Of a stretch of 64,000 bases of DNA, positions 52,801-61,416 are shown piece by piece. Every line of letters begins with the position of its first letter. Position 1 is the first letter of the stretch. This stretch comes from Streptomyces sp. HUAS CB01 (lineage in GTDB: Bacteria; Actinomycetota; Actinomycetes; Streptomycetales; Streptomycetaceae), in contig NZ_CP129137.1 of the NCBI RefSeq assembly GCF_030406905.1, forward strand, positions 5,228,001 through 5,292,000, given 5' to 3'. Below the pieces are notes generated by a model. It saw only the letters and a program-made list of their open reading frames with translations. It was not told where the DNA came from and did not search any database. A program made the translations under genes and the position numbers.

Positions 52801-55602
52801 TCAGCGGCCCACGGGCAGCCCGTAGAAGGCCCGGTCGCGCCACACCACGGCGGTGCGGCCGGCCACCACGCCCCGGTACCCGCTCACCGGACTCCGGCCT
52901 CCCGCGTCCTGGAACTTCCACAGCCGGGTGCCGTCGGCGGTGGAGAACGCCGTGACCTGCGTGGCCTCCAGCACGAGCGCGGTGTGCCCGCCGGCCGCCA
53001 GCAGCACCCGCGGCTGTCCGCCCCCGCCGCCGGCCTCGGTGGACTGCGTCCAGCGGGTCGCGCCGGACGCGGCGTCGAGCGCGTACAGCCGGTGCCCGGC
53101 CGTCGGGACGAAGAGCGTGCCGCCGTGGACGCTGCCCTCGCCCGCCGCCCCCGCGGCCCGCCACAGCTGTCGTCCGCTGCGGGTGTCGTAGGCGTGCAGA
53201 TCCGGGCCCGCCACCGCGTACAGCCGTCCGGCGGGGTCGCCGAAGACGGGAGCGCTCTGGTGGACGGCGCCGAAGTACCTGCCCCAGAGGCGCTTGCCGC
53301 CCGGCTTGTCGTACAGGGCGAACAGCCCGCGCCCCTTGTTCGCCTTCTGCTGCTGCGGGGTCAGCGAGCCGCCGTCCTGCCGCACGAGGACTCCGTCGGG
53401 GCGGACCGCGACGCCCTGGTACCGGGGCACTGCGTTCCGGCCGCGGCCGGCGGGGACCTGGGCGCGCCACAGCTCCTTGCGGGCGACGGCGTCGTAGGCG
53501 ACGAGGAAGGTTCCGTTGCCGGAGGTCCCGGTGAACCAGACGACCGGCCCCTCCGTGGCGGTCACCGCGCTCACGTGCGCGGGCGCCGCGGTCCGGTGCC
53601 GGACCGTGCCGTCCTGCGGTGACAGCCACAGGAAGTGCGTGGCGCCGATGACGAGGAGCACGTCACCCGCGACCACGGGACGGTGTCGCGCACCCGCCGC
53701 GGCGGGCTGCGTCCACAGCCGGCGGCCCGTGCGCAGATCCACGCCGGTGCAGCCCTTCTCGTCCGACACGACCAGTACCCGGTCGCGCCAGGCGGTGACC
53801 TGCGGCGAGCCGTCGCCCGGGTGGCGGTACGCCCACAGAGGCGCCGGGGGCACGCCGGGCAGGGGCTTCGCGGCCGGCGCGGGCTCGGGCGCCGCGGCGG
53901 GGGCGCTCTCGTCCCCGCCCGCGACGGCCACGCCGATGCCACCGCCGAGCAGCAGCCCGACCGCGCCCGCGACCCCACCGAGCACCAGCGCCCGCCGTTC
54001 CGCGCCCGCCCTGGCCGCGAGGACCGACGCGGTGAGGGCGGACTTGGGCGGATCGCCGCCGTCCGGCGCGGTTGCCGGACCGCCGGTCCCGGGGGTGGGC
54101 TGCCCCGCCCACCCGGCGGGGGCACCCGGCGCGGTGGCCGACTGGGCCGCAGCGGCGCCCGGCACGGCGGCGGGACGGCCGCTCTCCGGGGTGGGAACGG
54201 CACCGTGAGCCGCCGCGGCCCCCTCCGAGGCGCTGTGGACGCGGGGGATGCCCAGCGCCGCCGTCGTCCTGTCGACGCGGCGCACATCGGCGGGGGACAG
54301 GGCCAGGGTGTCCCGGCCACGGTCCTCCGCCGAGTGCGAGCCGGCGCCGGTCCTCCCGCCGGACTGCGCCGCCGGCAGCGCGAGGCGGTTCGCGGCCGAG
54401 TCCTGCGGCGCGACGCCGGAACCGGCGGCCGCGCGGTCCCCTCCGGCGCCGGTCGTACGGTCGCTCACGTCGGCGGCCGTCGTGTCCGGTGTCCGCTCGC
54501 CGCCGTCCGTGTCCTGGGCGGGAAGGGCGTCCTGCACGGGAAGTCCGGCGCGGGCCGCGCGGTCGTTCTCCTCGGCGGCCGTCGTGTCCGGTGTCCGCTC
54601 GCCGCCGTCCGTGTCCTGGGCGGGAGTTCCCGCGTCCGCCGCGCCTCCCGGCGGCAGCGCCGGGCCGACCGGTGCGGCGTCCGGTCGCGAGGACGCGGGA
54701 TCGTCGCCGCCCCGGGCGAGCCGGGTCACCGCCTCGGCCTGGCCGGACAGGGCCGCGAGGACCGATTCCGGCAGCCAGCCGTCCTTCGCCAGCGCCGCGG
54801 CGCCTTCGAGGGCCAGCGTCGCAGCGGCGCTGCCCGCCGTCGGGCGGTCCGCGGGGGACTTGGCGAGGCAGGACGCCACCAGGTCGCGCAACCCGTCCGG
54901 CACGCCGTCCAGTCGGGGCGCCGCGTCGGCGATGGCCCGGCCGTCCGCGAACGGGGTGGTGCCGGTGGCGGCGTAGGCGAGGAGCAGACCGAGCACGAAG
55001 AGGTCGGAGGCCGTGCCGGGCCGCTCGCCGGCGAGTTGCTCGGGGGTGAGGTAGCCCAGCCGTACGGACAGCCCGCCGCCGGGGGCCGGTTCGGCGTGTG
55101 CGGCGGCGCCCAGCGCGCCGAACGCCGAGAGCCGGGGCCCGTCGGCGGCCAGCAGCACGGTCTCCGGGGCGAGACCGTGCAGCACCGTGCCCGTCGCGTG
55201 GACACGGGACAGGGTCTCGGCGAGCCCCGCGCCCAGTGTCCGTACGGCACGCTCCGGGAGCGGTCCGGTGAGCGCGATCGCCTCGCCGAGGGTCACGGCG
55301 GGCACGTACGCGTACGCGGTCCACAGTTCGGACCCGTCGGGGGACAGGTCGACGGGGGCGAGGACCCAGCCGCCCGCCAGCCGCTCCGCCGTGCGCGCCT
55401 CCGCCGCGAAACGCTTGCGGAACGCCGGCAGCGCCGCGAGGTCCGCCCGGGCGAGGGAGAGGACCACCGGTTCACCGCCGGCCGCCTCGTCGCGCCCCAC
55501 GTACTGCACGGCGCCGGCGGTCGCGCGGAGGCGCGCCAGCGTCGTGTACGGGCCGATTCGGCGCGGATCCCCGTCCTGCAGCGCCTCCTGCAGTGCCTCC
55601 AT
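52801..55602 (-). CDS. Ser/Thr kinase-like (pseudokinase) fused to a PQQ beta-propeller
   Basis: A 933-residue protein. Residues ~15-280 follow a Hanks kinase outline, but the ATP-binding Lys is absent (VVLSL, 46-50), HRD is H-G-L (142-144) and DFG is A-F-G (160-162). It is thus predicted to be catalytically dead. A disordered linker (about 290-540) with a 34-residue internal duplication and one membrane segment (LVLGGVAGAVGLLLGGGIGV) follow. The extracellular C-terminus has PQQ-type propeller blades (TGRRLWTQPAA, DAVARKELWRAQ, GATRWTQSTE). Streptomyces carries other PQQ-kinase fusions; this one would act as a ligand-sensing scaffold. Confidence 0.85.
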   Translation of the reverse strand: MEALQEALQDGDPRRIGPYTTLARLRATAGAVQYVGRDEAAGGEPVVLSLARADLAALPAFRKRFAAEARTAERLAGGWVLAPVDLSPDGSELWTAYAYVPAVTLGEAIALTGPLPERAVRTLGAGLAETLSRVHATGTVLHGLAPETVLLAADGPRLSAFGALGAAAHAEPAPGGGLSVRLGYLTPEQLAGERPGTASDLFVLGLLLAYAATGTTPFADGRAIADAAPRLDGVPDGLRDLVASCLAKSPADRPTAGSAAATLALEGAAALAKDGWLPESVLAALSGQAEAVTRLARGGDDPASSRPDAAPVGPALPPGGAADAGTPAQDTDGGERTPDTTAAEENDRAARAGLPVQDALPAQDTDGGERTPDTTAADVSDRTTGAGGDRAAAGSGVAPQDSAANRLALPAAQSGGRTGAGSHSAEDRGRDTLALSPADVRRVDRTTAALGIPRVHSASEGAAAAHGAVPTPESGRPAAVPGAAAAQSATAPGAPAGWAGQPTPGTGGPATAPDGGDPPKSALTASVLAARAGAERRALVLGGVAGAVGLLLGGGIGVAVAGGDESAPAAAPEPAPAAKPLPGVPPAPLWAYRHPGDGSPQVTAWRDRVLVVSDEKGCTGVDLRTGRRLWTQPAAAGARHRPVVAGDVLLVIGATHFLWLSPQDGTVRHRTAAPAHVSAVTATEGPVVWFTGTSGNGTFLVAYDAVARKELWRAQVPAGRGRNAVPRYQGVAVRPDGVLVRQDGGSLTPQQQKANKGRGLFALYDKPGGKRLWGRYFGAVHQSAPVFGDPAGRLYAVAGPDLHAYDTRSGRQLWRAAGAAGEGSVHGGTLFVPTAGHRLYALDAASGATRWTQSTEAGGGGGQPRVLLAAGGHTALVLEATQVTAFSTADGTRLWKFQDAGGRSPVSGYRGVVAGRTAVVWRDRAFYGLPVGR
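54470..54625. repeat. 54-bp direct repeat within the pseudokinase gene
   Basis: Bases 54470-54523 recur essentially unchanged at 54572-54625, an offset of 102 bases (34 codons). On the coding strand both encode AQDTDGGERTPDTTAA in the linker. In frame, so a copy-number change would keep the protein intact. Confidence 0.9.
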
Positions 55603-55641
55603 CGGCGAAGCTCCCCCCGTGGTCGTCGAACGCCGTTGATC

Positions 55642-55917
55642 CTATTCGGCCTGCTTCGGCTTCGACCAGGGCCAGTTGAGCCTGCGGCGCTCCCGTCCCT
55701 CCGGCACGTACTCGTACTTCCAGCCGCGTGGCAGTCCGAGCCGCCTGGAGTGCCCGGCGGTGACCCGCCGGTAGGCGTGGACGGTGTGCGGGCCGCCGTC
55801 CTCGTCCGGCACGGGCACCTCGTACCAGAGGGGAGGGTTGCCGGTGGGGCCGACGAGGACGGGCAGGACCCGCCCGTCCAGCGGACCGCCGACGAAGGGG
55901 GTGTTCTCGCTTCTCAC
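55642..55917 (-). CDS. Hypothetical protein
   Basis: A 91-residue protein starting at GTG ([20 protein letters not shown]) with W-Y-E-V-P-V-P, then a basic C-terminus ([12 protein letters not shown]). No family with a function recognised; related short proteins with the F-V-G-G-P-L-D-G motif are frequent in Streptomyces. Soluble. Confidence 0.72.
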   Translation of the reverse strand: MRSENTPFVGGPLDGRVLPVLVGPTGNPPLWYEVPVPDEDGGPHTVHAYRRVTAGHSRRLGLPRGWKYEYVPEGRERRRLNWPWSKPKQAE

Positions 55918-55987
55918 CCGTCCAGTCTCGCGCAGGGGCGCCGTTCCGTCCCTTCCGGGGAGGAGGCACCGGATTGCCGGACCCGGC

Positions 55988-56716
55988 CTACAGCAGGTGG
56001 CCCGCGTCGCCGGCGAAGGGGAGGACCCGCCGGGCAAGGGTCCCCACCGGGCCGGACGGGGTCTCCAGGGCGAGCAGTTCCCGGACGACGCCCGCGGTCT
56101 CCTCGTCGGTGGCCGCGGTCGCCGCGAGCAGGGCGACGAGATGGTCGACGAGCCAGTCGCGGAGCTCACCGGCGGACGGGCGTTTGTCCTCGTCCAGCCA
56201 GATCAGCGAGGCCGCCTCCACGGCGGCGATCCAGGTGCGCACCATCATGCGCACGCGCGCGCCGGGTTCCGGGACACCGAGGTGGACCAGGATCTGCTCG
56301 GCGGCCGCCCGCCGCACCTCGTCCACGATCGCGCTGGTACGGGACGTCTCCGCGACGCTGCCGCCGCGCATCAGCGCGCTGAACCCGGTGTCGTGCCCGT
56401 CGACGAAGTCGAGGTAGCGGTCCAGGACCCGGCCCAGCCGTTCGGTCGGCGGCCCGGTGGGCGGTTCCGCGAAGCACAGCACGAGGGCGTCGGCGGAGCT
56501 GCGCAGGGCGGCCTCGTACAACTGCTGTTTGCCGCCGGGGAAGTACCGGTACACGAGCGGCCGGGACACCCCGGCGGTCTCGGCCACGTCGTCGAGGGAC
56601 ACGTCCTCCGGCGCCCGGTGGGCGAACAGCGTGAGGGCGGCGCGCAGGAGCTGGTCACGACGCTCCTCCACGCTCAGGCGCCGGTACGCGCGTGTCGCGG
56701 GAGCACTGGAGGTCAT
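55988..56716 (-). CDS. TetR-family transcriptional regulator
   Basis: A 242-residue protein. N-terminal HTH ([43 protein letters not shown]), then a helical ligand domain. The next gene on the same strand is the diiron oxygenase, separated by 314 bp in which nothing was recognised, so control of the oxygenase/ferritin-like pair is possible but not shown. Confidence 0.9.
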   Translation of the reverse strand: MTSSAPATRAYRRLSVEERRDQLLRAALTLFAHRAPEDVSLDDVAETAGVSRPLVYRYFPGGKQQLYEAALRSSADALVLCFAEPPTGPPTERLGRVLDRYLDFVDGHDTGFSALMRGGSVAETSRTSAIVDEVRRAAAEQILVHLGVPEPGARVRMMVRTWIAAVEAASLIWLDEDKRPSAGELRDWLVDHLVALLAATAATDEETAGVVRELLALETPSGPVGTLARRVLPFAGDAGHLL

Positions 56717-57030
56717 ACCGGCAGCCTAACCGCCGCTTCCCGTCCTGCGGGGCCCGTCTCCGCCTGCGGCCGAAGTCCGACCGGCTCCGCCCGTTCCGCG
56801 CCCGGGACCGTCCCCGGCCCCTGTGCGGGCAGGGCGTGCCGGGCCACCGGGCATCGGGGTGTGCCACCACGCCCCGGCGCCGGAGAGTCCCGCCCTCGCG
56901 GACCCTGCCCCGGTCGACCACGCCCCCGCGGTGCCCGGCGCCCCGCGCGTCCCCCGGCACCGGTCCTCGCGGACGCCGGCCGTGCGAGGGAGCGGGCCCG
57001 CCGCAGGGTCACCGTGTCACATCCCCACGG
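56717..57030. other. 314-bp gap with no recognised feature
   Basis: No gene, strong hairpin or operator was recognised. Open frames here are GC-driven. It must hold the tetR promoter and the diiron oxygenase terminator. Confidence 0.5.
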
Positions 57031-57963
57031 TCAGGCGAGGAGTCCGGAGCTCTTCCACAACCGGCGCCCCGGGCCCCGGAGGACACCGATGTCGTCGAGG
57101 AAGTCCGTCAGGCGCCTGGCGCCGGACTGCATCACCTCGCGGCGGTGCCCGCTCGCCTTCACCTGGGCGACGGCCTCGCGCCGGTCCAGGCCGACGTTCT
57201 CGTAGACCTTGGGGTTGACGAAGCACACGGAGAAGACCCGGGCGGCCTCGCCGCAGCTGAGCCGGGTGAACTCCTGCTCCCAGCGCGGCGCGGTCACCAT
57301 CTGGCGGCGCAGCTCCTCACGTGCGTACCGCACGTGCCGGGCCTCCTCCACCACGTGGATCCGTGTCACGCCCCGGACCAGCGTCTGGACGCGCTCGTCC
57401 GGGAAGGTCAGGCGCTGCATCCAGTCGAGGATCTCCTCGCCGAGCAGCGTGGCCGCGAAGGAGCCGGGCGTGGTGGACACGGTCTTCAGCACGCGGGCGA
57501 GGTTGTGGTAGACCCGCGGCACCGGGTACGCGGGGGCACCGCCCTTCTGGATCATCCTCGCGAACATCATCGAGTGCCGGCACTCGTCCGCTATCTCGGT
57601 CAGGGCGTACCGCACATGATTGCTGGTCACGGACTTGTCGTAGATGTGCCGCACCAGCAGCTGCATCAGGATGATCTCGAACCAGATGCCGAGCGAGGCG
57701 AGGGAGGCCGCCTCGTGCCGGGCCAGGTCCATCCGCTGTTCCTCGGACATCCGGTTCCAGAGCGGGGTGTCGTAGAGGGACACCAGCTCCGGCGGCCAGA
57801 ACCACTTGTCCTCCTCGATCGGGGCGTCCCAGTCGAGCTCCTTGTCGGGGTCGAAGGAGTGCTTGGCCGAGGACTCGAGCAGGCGCGCGGCGACCTGTTC
57901 GCGGTCCCGCAGGGGCCCGAGGGCGTCGCGGAGGAGCGTGAGATCGCGTTCGGTCACAGTCAT
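57031..57963 (-). CDS. AurF-like diiron N-oxygenase family protein
   Basis: A 310-residue helical protein with paired ExxH iron motifs: E127-C-R-H130 in EIADECRHSMMF and E207-A-R-H210 in HVVEEARHVRY, plus further Glu candidates near 96 and 176. It matches the AurF/CmlI-type diiron oxygenase family, whose members oxidise aryl-amines to nitro groups. The natural substrate is unknown and there is no biosynthetic cluster around it. Divergent from the ferritin-like gene, sharing a 129-bp control region with direct repeats. Confidence 0.85.
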   Translation of the reverse strand: MTVTERDLTLLRDALGPLRDREQVAARLLESSAKHSFDPDKELDWDAPIEEDKWFWPPELVSLYDTPLWNRMSEEQRMDLARHEAASLASLGIWFEIILMQLLVRHIYDKSVTSNHVRYALTEIADECRHSMMFARMIQKGGAPAYPVPRVYHNLARVLKTVSTTPGSFAATLLGEEILDWMQRLTFPDERVQTLVRGVTRIHVVEEARHVRYAREELRRQMVTAPRWEQEFTRLSCGEAARVFSVCFVNPKVYENVGLDRREAVAQVKASGHRREVMQSGARRLTDFLDDIGVLRGPGRRLWKSSGLLA

Positions 57964-57974
57964 GCCACTTATGA

Positions 57975-58030
57975 GACTGCGCGTCAGTAAGCTCGTCAAT
58001 CCCCTGTGCGGCACTTGTTGACTGCGCGTC
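57975..58030. promoter_or_regulatory. Direct repeats in the shared diiron oxygenase/ferritin-like promoter
   Basis: GACTGCGCGTC occurs exactly at 57975-57985 and 58020-58030, 45 bases apart (about four helical turns), between divergent starts. Possible operator pair, e.g. for the nearby TetR protein (inference). Confidence 0.5.
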
Positions 58031-58092
58031 TACCAACGTGTGAGCCTGCCAACAGACCGTCAGTTCGTCAGTGCGAGGCGAGGGAGCCTTTC

Positions 58093-59196
58093 GTGTCGAC
58101 GTATGACCACTACACCAACCCGCCCCGGGAACCCGTCTGGTCCGTCCCGGCCACCGGCGCCGCCCGCTTCGGCTGGGAGTACGGCAACGGCCGCGACCGG
58201 CTGCTCGCCCTCTACCAGAAGGGCAAGGACAAGCAGTGGGACGGCACCAAGCGCATCGACTGGGACCTCGAGGTCGACCCGTACGACCCCCTCGGCACCC
58301 CCGACGAGGCCCTCAGCCTCTACGGAACCCGCCACTGGGCGAGGATGACGGAGAAGGACAAGGGCGACCTGCGCCGGCACTACTCCTCCTGGCAGTTCAG
58401 CCAGTTCCTGCACGGGGAGCAGGGCGCGATGGTGTGCGCGGCGCGGATCGTCGAGTCCGTACCCGACCTCGACGCGAAGTTCTACTCCGCCACCCAGACC
58501 ATGGACGAGGCCCGCCACGCCGAGATCTACGGCCGCTTCCTCCACGAGAAGATCGGGATGCTGTACCCGATCAACGACAACCTCCAGGGCCTGCTCGGAG
58601 ACACCCTCCGCGACTCCCGCTGGGACATGCCCTACCTCGGCATGCAGGTGCTCATCGAGGGCCTGGCGCTCGCCGCGTTCGGCATGATCCGCGACACCAC
58701 CGACAAGCCGCTGCCCAAGCAGATCCTCGCCTACGTCATGCAGGACGAGGCCCGGCACGTCGCCTTCGGGCGCATGGCGCTCCGCGACTACTACAAGCAG
58801 CTCACGGACGCCGAACTGCGCGAGCGCGAGGAGTTCGTCATCGAGGGCTGCCACCTCATGCGCGACCGCCTCCGCGGACTGGAGGTCCTGGAGAACTTCG
58901 GCATCCCTCGCCGGGAGGCCGAGGAGTACACCGAGCAGTCCGAGTTCCTGCACCTCTTCCGCAAACTGCTCTTCAGCCGGATCGTGCCCTGCGTCAAGGA
59001 CATCGGACTCTGGGGGGAGCGGCTCCAGAAGGCGTACGTCGACATGGGCGTCTTCGAACTCGGCGACTCCAGCCTCGACCTGCTGATGACCCAGGACGAG
59101 GAACTCGCGGAACGCCTGGACCGGGAGCGCTTCGCGGCGGAGGAGGCGGAGCGGGTGGCCGAGGTGGAGGAGGCGATCGCGGACGGGGCGAACTGA
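58093..59196 (+). CDS. Ferritin-like diiron protein
   Basis: A 367-residue helical protein with two ferritin-like DEARH motifs (MDEARHAEIYGRFL and QDEARHVAFGRMAL) plus HGEQGAMV and EGLALAAFG, a full set of carboxylate/His ligands for a dinuclear iron site. It belongs to the ribonucleotide-reductase R2-like/oxidase type rather than storage ferritin. GTG at 58093 follows GAGGGA. The C-terminus is Glu-rich. Divergent to the AurF-like gene; the two may act in one pathway or in iron/oxygen stress (inference). Confidence 0.82.
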   Translation: MSTYDHYTNPPREPVWSVPATGAARFGWEYGNGRDRLLALYQKGKDKQWDGTKRIDWDLEVDPYDPLGTPDEALSLYGTRHWARMTEKDKGDLRRHYSSWQFSQFLHGEQGAMVCAARIVESVPDLDAKFYSATQTMDEARHAEIYGRFLHEKIGMLYPINDNLQGLLGDTLRDSRWDMPYLGMQVLIEGLALAAFGMIRDTTDKPLPKQILAYVMQDEARHVAFGRMALRDYYKQLTDAELREREEFVIEGCHLMRDRLRGLEVLENFGIPRREAEEYTEQSEFLHLFRKLLFSRIVPCVKDIGLWGERLQKAYVDMGVFELGDSSLDLLMTQDEELAERLDRERFAAEEAERVAEVEEAIADGAN

Positions 59197-59303
59197 CCTG
59201 GCCGCCCGGGCCGCGGCCGTCGATCACCCGATCGGACGATGCTCCGGGAAGCTGCCTGGGCACGCTGGTCGTACCAGGCAGACTCCGTCGCATGGGAGCG
59301 ATC

Positions 59304-59912
59304 ATGAGCGCCGCACGCGAGTACGGGCTGGATGACCAGTACGAGTGGCCCCGCCCGCCGGCGGACGGCTGGACGGCGGACGACCTGGACAGCCTCCCGA
59401 ATCTCCCTCCGCACACGGAGCTGGTCGACGGGAGCCTCGTCCTCATGAGTCCGCAGACCCGATTCCGTACGCGTGTCATGCGTCTGCTGGAGAACGCGCT
59501 CATGGACCAGGCGCCGGATCATCTGGAGGCCATCCGGGAGATGACGATCAGACTGGACCGGCGGAACCGGCCGGAGCCCGATGTCCTGGTGGTTCAGGTC
59601 GAGGCGGACACCGGTCCCGGGCAGACGTGGTTCGAGCCCGAGGACGTCGTCCTCGCCGTCGAGGTCGTCTCGGCCGATTCGCTCGAGCGGGACCGGGAGG
59701 TCAAGCCCCGCAAGTAGGCCCGGGCCGGCGTTCCGCACTTCTGGCGCGTCGAGCAGAACGACGGACTGCCCGTGGTCTACGTGTACGAGCTCGACCCCGC
59801 CACCATGGCGTATGTGCCGGTCGACATCTTCCACCAGCGGCTCAAGGTCGATCGTCCGTTCCCTCTCGAGATCGACCTGACCGCGATCGGCCAGCGGGGG
59901 CCCCGCGCCTGA
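59304..59912 (+). pseudogene. Uma2-family endonuclease gene interrupted by a stop codon
   Basis: Uma2 (DUF820) nuclease-like fold: WTADDLDSLPNLPPHTELVD, then R-P-E-P-D-V-L-V-V and E-V-V-S-A-D-S, matching the PD-(D/E)XK active-site pattern. At 59715-59717, K-x-A-R-A-G has TAG where relatives have Tyr (TAC or TAT). The same frame then continues with an intact family end (AGVPHFWRVEQNDGLPVVYV) to TGA 59910-59912. A single substitution explains it. Read as 137 residues to the TAG, it lacks the C-terminal half. ATG 59304 follows GGAG. Confidence 0.8.
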
Positions 59913-59949
59913 GCGGACGTGCGCCGGTCGGGCGCGCCGGGGCCGTCTC

Positions 59950-61416
59950 TCAGGGCCGCCCCGCCTTCAGCGCCTCGATCATCACCGCCCGGGCGATCGG
60001 TGCCGCGTCGCCGCCGCCGCTGATCTCGCCGCCCGCCGCCTCCGGGTCCTCGACGACCACCGCGACCGCCACCGCCGGGCGGGGTGCGTCACGCTGCTGC
60101 GCCCAGGCGATGAACCAGGCGTACGGGGTACCGGCGTTGCCGACGCCGTGCTGCGCCGTGCCGGTCTTGCCGCCCACCGTCACCCCGTCGATGAGCGCCC
60201 GCGTCCCCGTGCCCTTCTCCGCCGCCTCGATCATCATCCGCCGCAGTTCCAGGGCGGTCGCCGGGAACATCGCGCGACCGTAGGACCGGCGCGGTGTCTC
60301 CCGGACCGTGTCCCCGTCCCACGTGGTCGTGCGGTCCACGAGGTACGGGTGGGCCAGCTCGCCGCCGTTGGCGACGGCCGCGGCCACCATCGCCATCTGG
60401 AGCGGCGTGGCCGTGGTGTCGAACTGGCCGATGGACGACAGCGCCAACTGGTCCACGCTCATGTGCCGGTCGAAGTTCGACACCGCCACACCGGACGGGA
60501 TCCGCAGCGCGTCGTCGTTGAACCCGAAGCGGCCCGCCGTCTCCAGCATCGCCCTCAGACCCACCTTCGTGCCCAGGTTCGCCATCACCGTGTTGCAGGA
60601 CCACTTGATCGCGTACACGAGCGAGGCCTTGCGGCAGCCCGGCACGGGGTTGGGCAGCGTCGTCCTGGTGCCGGGGATGACGAACGGGTCCGGTGTGTCC
60701 GTGGGGGCGTCCGCGTCCCTGACCACCCGCGCCTCCAGCGCGGCCGCGGCCGTCACGATCTTGAACGCGGAGCCGGGCGGGTACGTCTGCCGGATCGCCC
60801 GGTTCAGCATCGGATGGGTGTCCGCGCCGTTGAGCCGCCGCCATGCCGCGGTGACCTCCGCGCTGTTGCCCGAGAGCAGCCCGGGATCGTACGAGGGGCT
60901 GCTGACCAGCGCCAGGATCCGGCCCGTGGAGGGCTCGATCGCCGCGACCGCCCCGCGCCTGCCGTCCAGGCCGCGGTAGGCGGCCTGCTGCATGGACGGC
61001 CTGATCGTGGTCAGGACCTTGCCGCCGGGCCGCTCGGAGCGGGTGAACTCGTTCCAGAAGGGCAGCGGGGCGAGCATGGGGTCCGTGCCCGACAGCACCC
61101 CGTCCTCCGCGTGCTCGAGCAGGGTCGTGCCGTAGGTCTGCGAGGAGTAGCCGGTGACCGGCGCGTACAGGGGGCCGTCCAGATAGGTGCGCTCGTAGCG
61201 GAGTTGCTCGCCGGTGTCCTTCGAACCCGTGACCGGCCGGCCGCCGACGACGATGTCGCCGCGCGGCTCGTCGTAGCGCGCGATGGCCGGACGCCGGTTC
61301 GCCGGGCTGCCGTTGAGACCGTCGGCCTGGAGCACCTGGACGCGTACGGCGTTCAGGAACAGCGCGGCGAGCAGGAACAGACTCAGCGCCGCCGCGCGCC
61401 GGATGTACCGCGTCAT
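59950..61416 (-). CDS. Class B penicillin-binding protein (PbpA-like transpeptidase)
   Basis: A 488-residue protein. One N-terminal membrane anchor (ALSLFLLAALFLNAVRVQVL), a dimerisation/pedestal domain, then the transpeptidase with SAFK (Ser216-Lys219), SCN (273-275) and KTGT (417-420). It cross-links peptidoglycan. The start overlaps the FtsW/RodA-like stop (ATGA), so both are made together. PBPs paired with FtsW/RodA outside the dcw cluster serve division, elongation or sporulation in Streptomyces; which one is unclear. Confidence 0.93.
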   Translation of the reverse strand: MTRYIRRAAALSLFLLAALFLNAVRVQVLQADGLNGSPANRRPAIARYDEPRGDIVVGGRPVTGSKDTGEQLRYERTYLDGPLYAPVTGYSSQTYGTTLLEHAEDGVLSGTDPMLAPLPFWNEFTRSERPGGKVLTTIRPSMQQAAYRGLDGRRGAVAAIEPSTGRILALVSSPSYDPGLLSGNSAEVTAAWRRLNGADTHPMLNRAIRQTYPPGSAFKIVTAAAALEARVVRDADAPTDTPDPFVIPGTRTTLPNPVPGCRKASLVYAIKWSCNTVMANLGTKVGLRAMLETAGRFGFNDDALRIPSGVAVSNFDRHMSVDQLALSSIGQFDTTATPLQMAMVAAAVANGGELAHPYLVDRTTTWDGDTVRETPRRSYGRAMFPATALELRRMMIEAAEKGTGTRALIDGVTVGGKTGTAQHGVGNAGTPYAWFIAWAQQRDAPRPAVAVAVVVEDPEAAGGEISGGGDAAPIARAVMIEALKAGRP

